The notes below the pieces were generated by a model. It did not search any database and was not told the origin of the DNA. It was given only the letters and a program-made list of their open reading frames with translations. The position numbers were made by a program, and so were the translations under genes. Shown here in pieces: positions 56,001 through 64,000 of a DNA stretch of 64,000 bases. How positions within the stretch are numbered: the first letter of the stretch is position 1; the number at the start of each line of letters is the position of its first letter. Source of the stretch: Ditylenchus dipsaci (lineage: Eukaryota; Nematoda; Chromadorea; Rhabditida; Anguinidae); contig SADC01000001.1 in assembly GCA_004194705.1 (NCBI GenBank), forward strand, positions 558,001-622,000, in the 5' to 3' direction.

Positions 56001-58567
56001 GCGGAAATTCATTAGTGAGTTCATTGTTGTAGTTCATATCTGCATCGGTTCTTCTAACCTTGTACTTTAACTCAGGATCTGAATTTAGGTTTGTGACACT
56101 CCTGAACATGCTCGGCATTTGGCATATGGAAATGACCGTGGAGATCGACATCGTGCTGTTGCTCTGGACGGAACGCAATTTCAGCCAAACGGTGTCATTT
56201 CTGGTGGTGGGATGGATCTAAAGGCACGAGCCCGGACGTGGGACGATAAAGCGATCAAGTGATTTTTAAATGATCTTTCGTATTGCTTGTAAATCTCGCC
56301 TAATCAATTTTTTTCAGGAAACTCAAGGAAAAGCGCACTGCTTTACAAGAAGAATGTAGTATGCTTCATCGGACGAGAAGAAGGGAGCTAGACGTAGAAA
56401 TCAAGAGAAATCAGCTGACCACTTTGGAAGCTCGTATCAAAAGCACTAGAAACGAATACAATAAGCTAGAAGAGCACGTGAACCGTCTTCAGAATGACCT
56501 GGAGGCGGCCACTGGCGAGATCAATATCATTGAGGTAGACTTTAATAAATTCCTTACCGAATGCGTAGACAAAAATTGTGTTTTTAGGAGAGGATTCGTT
56601 CACTCACACAGCAGATGGCCGAGCGTTGTGCACAGATTGAGAAACTTGAAGAAAGTTCCAATAGGATTGCTGACGACATCTACCGAGACTTTTGCGCTAA
56701 CATTGGCATCAGGCACATAAGGTATACTTACGTGACTTAATTCGGTTTGATTTCAATTTTATATTCAGGGAATATGAACAGAGGGAAATGAAAATACACG
56801 AAGAAAACAGTCGTAAGATGAACGAATTTGAGAGAGAACTGGATCGTCTTCGATATGAGTTGGAATACTTGCAGAGTGAAGATAAGAAAGGTCTGAGTCT
56901 TGAAACTATCAATCCGTTTTTGCGACTATTTGTTTTATTTTAGCAAGCGTGCAGAAATCCCTGGAAAAAATTGAGGCTTTGAAAACCGAGCAGAAGCAAA
57001 TAGAGAAGAGGTTCGCTGATGAAACCGCTAAATTAGTCGAGTTGGAGGAAAGGTAGTGAAATCTTTTATTCTTTGGTCTGAATTAAAAGTATTTTTTAGT
57101 GTCGAAGAGCTGAAGAAATCAGTGCAAGAAAAAAAGACTGAAGTGGAAGCTGCTGAAAATGAGGTAGTTGCAGCCAAGAAGGAGCTTGCAGAAGTTGATC
57201 AGCGACTTCATTCAGAAGAAAAAGGCTTGATTCAGCAAGAACAAATTGAGGTATGGTTCCGCATAAGGTTTCTGTCTCTGCGGTGCAACGGTTTTTATTT
57301 AAGACTCGCCGTGCTCAAAAGCGTCATTCCCTGCTTCATGACTGCAAACTGCATGGAATAGAAATTCCGTTGGAAGGTGGCTCTCTCGACGCTATTTTAC
57401 TTAATGAACAAGACAGTGCAAGTGAGTTGGAATTTATGTGCTGTAAATTTGGGGTGTGATTGCATTTATTTATATAGTTGACGATTCACAACCGGGAAGT
57501 TCGTCCCAGTCGCAGTCACAGTCATCGCAGTCAATCGGCAGGTCGGAAGATATTAAGATTGACTACTCTGGTCTCACCAAAGCTATAAAGAAGGCAGTAA
57601 GTGCTTGCTACTATTTTACCTTCTTCCTATGTAATCTAACTCGTTGACTACATTAATTCATTGGCTCATTTCAGTTGCAAAGTGAAGCAGAGACGAACAA
57701 GGTGGTGGAGAAGCTAACAAAGTCGGTGCAAGAAACTGAAGCTGCTCTGTCGAAGATGGCTGCTCCAAGCACTCACGTGAACGAAAGGATGGATATGGTA
57801 AAGGAGAAAGAACAAGAGACTTCCGAGGAATGTGAAGCTGCTCGCAAGAAAGCCCGTAAAGCCAGAGCTGCATTTGAGAAGGTTAAGTCTGACCGAATGA
57901 AGCGGTTCCAGGAGTTTTTGAACCCGTCTCACAAAAAATTGACGAAATCTATAAGGTTTGTGGCAAACCATTTTTGTTGCTTTTTTTAAATACAATCGAT
58001 ATTCAGCTGCTGAGTCAGAATGCTAGTGCTCAAGCCTTTTTGGGTGCTCAGAACCTCGAAGAACCCTACACTGATGGAATCGTCTTTAGGTATTGCCTTT
58101 ATTGTAGAGGGGACTAGCTCAGCTTTATCCTTTCGGTTTCACTTCATTTGAATGTTTCAGTTGTATCGCTCCTGGTAAACGCTTCAGGCCAATGGACTCA
58201 CTCAGCGGTGGGGAAAAGACCATTGCGGCTCTTGCTCTTCTATTTGCTGTAGGAGTCTTCTCTAGATTTTTTAATTTGTTGGTAACATGTACACCAAACA
58301 TATTTTTAGATTCACTCTAGCAACCCTTCCCCCTTCTTTGTGCTTGATGAGATCGACGCAGCTTTGGACAACACGAACATTGGGAAAGTAGTGAATTATA
58401 TCAATGAGCGCTCGCGTACTGACATCCAGCTGGTGGTTATTTCACTAAAAGAAGAGATGTACAACAAGGCGGATGCTTTGATTGGAGTCTTTCCAAAAAG
58501 CACTACTCCTTGTATCGCCAGTGGCATCCTGACTTTTGATCTCGAAAACTTCAATCCTGATGAATAA
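53017..58567 (+). CDS. SMC1A: SMC1 cohesin ATPase
   Basis: Cohesin ring subunit with ABC ATPase heads and a hinge. 27 exons: 53017-53100, 53155-53172, 53225-53308, 53361-53659, 53715-53883, 53933-54145, 54197-54307, 54362-54411, 54463-54546, 54618-54773, 55218-55334, 55387-55493, 55539-55653, 55712-55882, 55934-56014, 56099-56258, 56318-56534, 56588-56721, 56769-56890, 56944-57052, 57100-57250, 57304-57421, 57478-57596, 57675-57955, 58007-58089, 58161-58248 and 58310-58567. [20 protein letters not shown] start, Walker A GPNGSGKSN across exons 2-3, hinge ([40 protein letters not shown]), signature LSGGEKT, Walker [16 protein letters not shown], end LENFNPDE. Intron 1 is GC-AG and exon 2 is 18 nt. 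Single bases seem lost at about 54518 ([13 protein letters not shown]) and 58007. Introns are mostly 50-80 nt. Confidence 0.95.
54774..55217. repeat. Repeat-bearing SMC1 intron
   Basis: The longest SMC1 intron (444 nt). Holds a mariner-type end CAGGGTGGACCGTGAAATG at 54780, a GCTTGGTCCCCCATGTTGTT box at about 54918 and a C run at 55134. Others in the gene are far shorter, so this one grew by insertion. Confidence 0.45.
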
Positions 58568-58721
58568 CTTTTCTGTTTGCAAAATATTGATGTCTGTGGT
58601 TGATGTACTATTGAAATCGCTCTGCCGTTTCGTAATCACAATAAAAGGTTATGCTGTCTATAATTAGCTGTGTCATCCCAGTAATAATTAATTTTATTTA
58701 TTTCTAAGTAAGTCGTCCTGA

Positions 58722-61471
58722 TTAAGTGAAATATTTTTGGATGTAGTTAAGTCCGTATATGTAGTTCTGATCTTTCCCATTTGCCATTCCTGAATTTTCA
58801 TCAAAAACGTGTGAGAAGTCGATCATTTAGTGTTGGAATTTGTTTTGTCCTTCAGATGACCTTCATATACAAAGAGAAGGGAAGACGCATAGAAATGGAG
58901 CTGTTCTAAATTATTATCAACAATTAACGTCTTGAAACTCTTACGGTAAGCCTAACCCTGGCTGTCGAACCACTTTGCAATTCTGTCCAGTTGGACAATG
59001 TATGTATTCAAAATTTCTAAAGCCTCTCGAGGCCTAACTTGCACCAAAAATTCTTCGAATGCTAAAGTTGTACTACTCTTGGCCTTTCTAATTTACTAAT
59101 TGAAAGGCTCGAACCTAGTTTTATGTTGTCTTCAGACAGCTCCCTGCCCCACAATCTATCACGGGAATTAGTACCCTTGTAAGCGTCTGAGTGGACCTGA
59201 AATTGTTTCTATCGAAATTGGTTTGCATGAGCAAAATAGACTTGGAAAATTACAGTACACGGTATCCTAGAACACGGAAACCAAGTTTCTTCTGAAAGGG
59301 GCTTTGGATGACTCCGCTGAAATGCTGCAGCACTATTTGAAACTTATTGAATAAATGGTTTTTCAACAAACCTATCTTCTTCTCCTCACTTGCAAGTGGA
59401 TCATACGTAACTTGGCCGATTTTAATGTCCATAATACAAGGCATCTTGTATGGGTTGTAACATCCTCCAATTCCAGAAATTTATTTTCTAAAACTCTATT
59501 TTTAGCTATATTCTAACTAAAAGGAAATCCCTTAGTTCCAAATTTAATGGACCGGCAACCGTAGTACCTCGGTAGGAAATTTCGTAGCTCGAAAAGCATA
59601 CCATTTTCAGAGGTGCATCGTTCAACTCTTTCGTAGAGATCAACCTAAATCTATACTAATTGTTCGAGTTCGAGGTTTTACACTCGAGATTGGTGGTTTA
59701 AAAAATTTTGACTTTCGAATTTCAATTTTGAGTAACTTTTCATTTCAGATTTTCGAAAAAATCGACTTAAAATCAAAAAGACAAATTTTTTAAATTTTCT
59801 AAAGTTGAATTATTTTTTTCGCTTTTGAAGTTAAAATCTCTGATTTTCGATTTCGATTTTCGTTTCGATATTTTTCCATTTTCGACGCATCCCTGGTTAA
59901 GGGATTACGGTCATCAGGTCATATCAGGTACTAATTTTTGGCGCTACTATAATATACCCCCCCCCCAAATCGACCTACTGTCATATACACCCCCCCCCCA
60001 AAAACCGACTTTTTTAGGGATTGTCAAAAACCATTTTACACAATAATTTCGCCATAAAAGGACCAGAAAAGCAATTTAAATGGGATTGCGCGCTGTATTG
60101 GGAGGGGAAGGGAATAATACAGGGGCCACTTCTCGAGATGGTTGGGATTCTTAGAGTATTAATTCTCTAAGCGTCTAAGGGTGCTCTGAAACCCAGGAAC
60201 TTGTGGTGCAGGCATAAATATAAGTTCTTTTCATGGACCAAGCTGATCAGCGGGGTGGACCTCGCGGGGTTACTCATAGGCATAGCACTTTTTGAGTGCT
60301 AGGCTGAATTTTTGGATGCTGGGCCTCTGGCCCGGCCTTGTAGAACGAGGGGAAATGCTCTTCGGCGAAAAAATAAAGATGTTGAACATAGTTTTGAATA
60401 CTGGGGCCTACCGCATAAATAACTCTGGTATGCATGTTTTTTCATGCATCCAGAGTCGCTTTCGAGTGATTTGTGTCTAAGGTATGTGGGTGTGCGCATC
60501 TCAACTCCAAGCCCCCAAGCCCCCGAAGGGGGCGCAGGGGGCTTGAGAGTTAGAGATGCGCGCACGCACTTACCTTAGACATGATTCCGAGTTATACACT
60601 TGATAATAAATGCATATAGAGTCTATTTTTGCCACGGCCCGAGTTGAAAAACATGGTAAAGCAGCTAAAAAAAAGTGGCCCTGTATTATTCCCTTCCCTC
60701 CCAATACAGCCCATAATCCTTTTAAACTGCTTTTCTGGTCCCTTCATGGCGAAATTATTGCATAAAAATGGTTTTTAGACACTCCCAAAAAAGTCGGTTT
60801 TGGGGGGGGGTATTGACAGTAGGTCCGATTTTTGGGGGGAGGGTATATTACAGTAGCTTTTTTGGGGGGGGGGAGTATATGACAGTAGCGTCTAATTTTT
60901 TTTGAACCGGATGCACTAATTAGGGTACTTATTTAGTTGGGCCAAAGGTTTTCGAGGTTTTACTTGTTTAACCCAAATTTTGTTTTCTTTTGAAAAAACG
61001 ATCGCAAAATCGGAATCCTGACGATATTTCCAACCAGACTGCAAAAACAGAACTAAAAAAAGCTTTTCAAAGATTGCGTTAAAAGAGTGTCGGACCCAAG
61101 GCTGGAACGAACTTTTGGGGTGCCGGCTTATCGAGGTTTGACTGTAATTCACTTACTTCCCGTTTGCCGCGATCGCCCTCTTGAACCAGTTTGAGGATCA
61201 GATCACTTCCCTTTTCCTTTATTATGCCTACAAAACCAAATTATTTTGATAAAAAAATACGGCGCTGCTTGGTTTTACCCCCCCCCCCTTCCCGAAAAAA
61301 ACCTCCTCGGTTTTACCGCCAAGGGGGCGAGTGTTAAAACGAGTAGCGTCGAAAATACATTATCAACTGACCGATTTGACGCACTCCATTCCTAATAACT
61401 GAAGGGTGATGTCCAGCGATCTGATCTCTGTACCACTCATAATTTTCTGGCAATTTCTCATTGATATCCAT
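58722..61471 (-). CDS. IPMK: Inositol polyphosphate multikinase
   Basis: IPK-family kinase phosphorylating inositol polyphosphates (InsP3 to InsP5). Minus-strand exons: 61471-61372 (MDINEKLPENYEWYRDQIAG), 61227-61157 (IIKEKGSDLILKLVQEGDRG), 59644-59560 (VDLYERVERC; LFELRNFLPRYY), 59487-59372 (ELEDVT; PCIMDIKIG, the PxxxDxKxG motif; YDPLAS), 59324-59259 (LGFRVLGYR), 59196-59115 (VHSDAYKGTN), 59061-58957 (REALEILNTYIVQLDRIAKW) and 58905-58722 (LHFYASSLLFVYEG; MIDFSHVF; NYIYGLNYIQKYFT). All family motifs occur in order. Three exons each need one base restored: near 59445 (CATAC), near 59290 (GAAGAAACTT) and near 58820 (CTAAATGATC). Intron 2 is 1.5 kb of nested elements. It faces SMC1 tail to tail with 154 bp between stops. 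Confidence 0.9.
59936..60900. mobile_element. GGCGCTACT / C-tract element with nested family D in IPMK intron 2
   Basis: TTGGCGCTACTATAATATAC plus a C run at 59936-59966 and again CCCCCCCCC at 59991, facing GGGGGGGGGG..GTATTGACAGTAGGTC and GTATATGACAGTAGCG to 60890. A family D core is at 60375-60620. Right of it, 60915-61147 is the right half of a pogo-type element ending CGAGGTTTGACTGTA. Confidence 0.6.
61256..61347. repeat. Short GGCGCTRC / C-tract palindrome
   Basis: ACGGCGCTGCTTGGTTTTAC and inverted TTTTAACACTCGCCCCC-like arms, in IPMK intron 1 (61228-61371). Explains why this intron is longer than the usual 50 nt. Confidence 0.4.
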
Positions 61472-61479
61472 CTGTTGGT

Positions 61480-62200
61480 TCACTTTTGGCACACAAAACT
61501 CTTTTTACCACACCAGCGAAATATGAATAATAAAGTTTATTAGCAGATTTACAAAAAAATGGGACAGAAAAAATTCGAGGAAATAACTTTCACGACCAGA
61601 TGACGCAGCCAAAGAAAAAAGTTTTAGAGATAATTAGTAGGCTAGATTATTCCTTCAATAATACTGGTGTAAATTGGAATGGTCGCACATGAGGCAAGAG
61701 AAACTAGAAAAAAGAAAAATTACAGTTTACATTAGGTTAACCGGGATTGCCTTTCAAAAAGTAAAGGCGGGACCAGCAATTTTTTTTGAATCGTTCGATT
61801 TCTGGTACTTACTTACTGGGTTAAGGAGGAGGGGGGAGGTGGATTGGTGTTTTACCCATTCAAGAATAGTGTTTAGATGTCTTCTTAGTAACTTTTATGT
61901 GCTAAAAACGATAGAAAAATAATTTTTTGACACTTTTCTACATGAAAAATAGACTTTTTTGGAACAATTTTTCTGACCGGTATGCAGTGCTGGCAATCCG
62001 CTCCGGCTCCGCTCTAGCTCCGCTCCGGCTCCGAGCCCAGCGGAGTGAAAATTTCACCCCGAGCCGGAGCCAGATCCGGAGCGAAAGTTTGTATCGACGG
62101 AGCCGGGAGCCACATGCGGAGCGGAAAATTTGGACTCCCGGAGCCATTTTGGAGCCAGTTTTTGTTTATTTAGTTACCCGAAAAGTTTAAAGTTTAAATA
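61480..62200. other. Upstream of IPMK, no gene recognised
   Basis: AT-rich, apart from a GC-rich imperfect palindrome of GCTCCGCTCCGGCTCC-like words at 61995-62150 (inverted GGAGCCGGGAGCC and GGAGCGGAAAATTT). No coding gene seen. Confidence 0.35.
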
Positions 62201-62935
62201 TACACTCCGTATCATAAGTATAGACGCACCCATATTTGTGATATTTTAGCGATTTTTGACTAAAAGTGAGAAATGTTTTAATATAACGAGATAAATGTAG
62301 GCGAAAAAACATGTTCTGGCGCAAAAACCAAGTTAGAAAGCGCAAGAAAATAATTTGTAGTTGTAAACATTGAAATCAGACGTATCATAAGTATAGACGC
62401 AGTTCGGTTTGTAATGCGCCGCTCGATGTTTTCATTTATTTTGAAGCAGATATCATCTTACTTCTGGTTCGACTGTGTCTCGGCTACAATTTGGTAGGTC
62501 AAACTTATTTTTTTTGATCATTCTAAGAAAAGTTATGACCATCAACATGAAAACGTCGATTCCTAGTCAAAATAAAGGAAAATCTAAAGAAAATGACTGT
62601 TTAGTCACGTAAATAATAGCTTTTCTCAAAAATGTCGATGAAAAGATAAAATCCATTGCATGATTCAAAAGCTCTTTGATTTCTCTACATAATGACATAT
62701 TGACTGTTGTTTTATATAAAATACAGGGCTGAGAAACGGACGGTTGAAGTTAAGAAAGTAAAAACCTCTCTTTTTGTCTTATTTTTAGCCTGTTTTGTCT
62801 TGTCGAAATTGCGCCAGAACATGTTTTTTCGCCTAAATGTATCTCGTTATATTAAAACATTTCTCACTTTTAGTCAAAAATCGCTAAAATATCACAAAAT
62901 ATGGGTGCGTCTATACTTATGATACGGAGTGAATA
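62201..62935. mobile_element. Tc1-type palindromic MITE
   Basis: TACACTCCGTATCATAAGTA and inverted TACTTATGATACGGAGTG, with about 150-bp arms (GACGCACCCATATTTGTGAT; AACATGTTTTTTCGCC). A second internal GTATCATAAGTATAGACGCA at 62383 suggests partial duplication. No transposase. Confidence 0.7.
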
Positions 62936-63079
62936 CAGCGTTCCCACCTAGGGTCCGACACTTTTCTTAGCCCCATTTTTTCAAATTTTTTCCATTTCTG
63001 TTTTGACAGTCTGGTCGCAAATATCGCAAGGATTCAGATTTTGCCGATCATTTTTGCAGAAAACAATGATTTAGACATT

Positions 63080-63158
63080 TAAAAAGCAAAAACTCCCATT
63101 AACATACACCGAAATCCAAAACAGGTGTATGTTAATGGGAGTTTTTGCTTTTAAATAT
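63080..63158. repeat. Near-perfect hairpin
   Basis: AAAAGCAAAAACTCCCATTA and its complement, with ACATACACC at the loop; about 33-bp arms. Confidence 0.55.
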
Positions 63159-63179
63159 CGAAATCATGGCTTGAGTTCA

Positions 63180-64000
63180 GAATCCCCCTCCCCCCACGGG
63201 GACTGATCAGGTGGAAGAGATAACTTCATATTCGTGTTTCTCGACCCGATTTCATGAGAAAGCCGCGCGTTTTTTGGTTCTGAGAAAAAATTTTTTTTCG
63301 AACCACAGGGGGTATCATGGTTTTTTAGTCAAAATTTGAAAAATTTAAATTGGCGCCTTTTGAATTAAAAGGGATTAAGGGCTGTATAGGGAGGAAAAGG
63401 GAATAAAAGGAGGCCACTAATCACACAGGGGCCACTAACAAGAAGACGTTGAACATAGTTTTGAATACTGGGCCTACCGCATAAATAAACTCTGGTATGC
63501 ATGCTTTTTCATGCATCCAGGGTCACTTTCGAGTGATTTGTGTCTAAGGTATGTGGGTGTGCGCATCTCAAAATCCGAAAACCGCCAAGCCCAGAGCAAA
63601 GGAAGACAGCATCAACCTAAGGCAAGAGCGAAGGGGCGCAAGGGCTTGAGAGTTAGAGATGCGCGCACACACTAACCTTAGACATGATTCCGAGAAGTAC
63701 TCTTGACCATAAAATGCATATAGAGTCTCTTTTTGCCACGGCCCAGTTGAAAAACATGGTGAGGCAGCCGAACAATACAAAAATTTAATTTTTAACGTTC
63801 TGCCATAAAAGTGGCCCCTTTTATTCCCTTCCCTCCCAATACAGCCCTTATTCCCTTTTAAATTCAAAAGGCGCCAATTTAAATGTTTCAAATTTAGACT
63901 AAAAAACCATGATACCCCCCCCCCTGTGGTTCGAAAAATTTTTTCTTTCAGAACCAAAAAAACGCGCGGCTTTCTCATGAAATCGGGGTCGAGAAACACG
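63180..64000. repeat. Family D palindrome, copy cut by the window end
   Basis: Left arm with TCATGAGAAAGCCGCGCG at 63253, family D core at 63440-63715, and the right arm with CGCGCGGCTTTCTCATGA at 63963, as in 10845-11830. The centre differs from other copies (AAGCCCAGAGCAAAGGAAG), so the hairpin loop region is variable. Confidence 0.65.

Noticed and set aside
4000..58830. Programmed ribosomal frameshifting as the reason for frame breaks
   Set aside because: No shared slippery site or structure; breaks fall in unrelated genes and at different homopolymers, so sequence error is simpler.

Overview
This is a eukaryotic, metazoan, AT-rich window. It carries about a dozen intron-containing genes embedded in a very dense layer of palindromic and inverted-repeat elements. 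The metazoan call rests on a paired-domain (Pax2/5/8-type) gene and an animal gene set with GT-AG introns. Introns fall into two classes: many of only about 48-70 nt, and a few of 1-10 kb that consist almost entirely of nested mobile elements. Most start codons sit 0-27 nt downstream of a 3' splice-acceptor-like AG, and two genes on the same strand are only 8 nt apart, so spliced-leader trans-splicing and operons are likely. Tiny introns, probable trans-splicing, close same-strand spacing and a possible MITE-derived AG..AC intron would fit an appendicularian tunicate. The paired domain has some nematode-like residues, so I do not assign a phylum.

Layout. Plus strand: TMEM185-like membrane protein (101-14066, 5' end outside the window, one 9.6 kb intron full of elements), DPH4/DNAJC24-like diphthamide J-protein (15126-17988), RABL3-like GTPase (17997-about 21156), a small probable MED9-like protein (21862-22293) and MSS4/RABIF (23880-24694). 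Next come an unrecognised minus-strand gene interrupted by a MITE (27090-28585), LSM3 (plus, 29235-32650), a Pax gene (plus, 38310-43324, partial), DIS3/RRP44 (minus, 45060-51397, 19 exons), SMC1 (plus, 53017-58567, 27 exons, apparently complete) and IPMK (minus, 58722-61471, 8 exons). DIS3 and SMC1 are divergent. SMC1 and IPMK are convergent, with stops about 150 bp apart. A MADF-domain gene (9386-9846) sits inside a Harbinger-like transposon, and a decayed PIF/Harbinger transposase lies at 33.5-34.1 kb.

The rest is repeats: a high-copy palindromic family (family D, about 8 copies), pogo-type CAGTC elements, TTAA-flanked and TA-flanked palindromes, hAT-like 8-bp TSD elements, several families whose terminal inverted repeats are tandem arrays of 15-20 bp units, minisatellites and tRNA-like SINE heads. 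Elements are often nested two to four deep.

At least ten coding exons need one base restored to keep the conserved reading frame, mostly in short homopolymers and always as a loss. This looks like deletion-biased sequence error rather than pseudogenes, and it explains why single-ORF searches fragment these genes. The genes cover unrelated housekeeping work: cohesin (SMC1), RNA decay (DIS3), splicing and decay (LSM3), inositol phosphate synthesis (IPMK), Rab biology (RABL3, MSS4) and diphthamide synthesis (DPH4).
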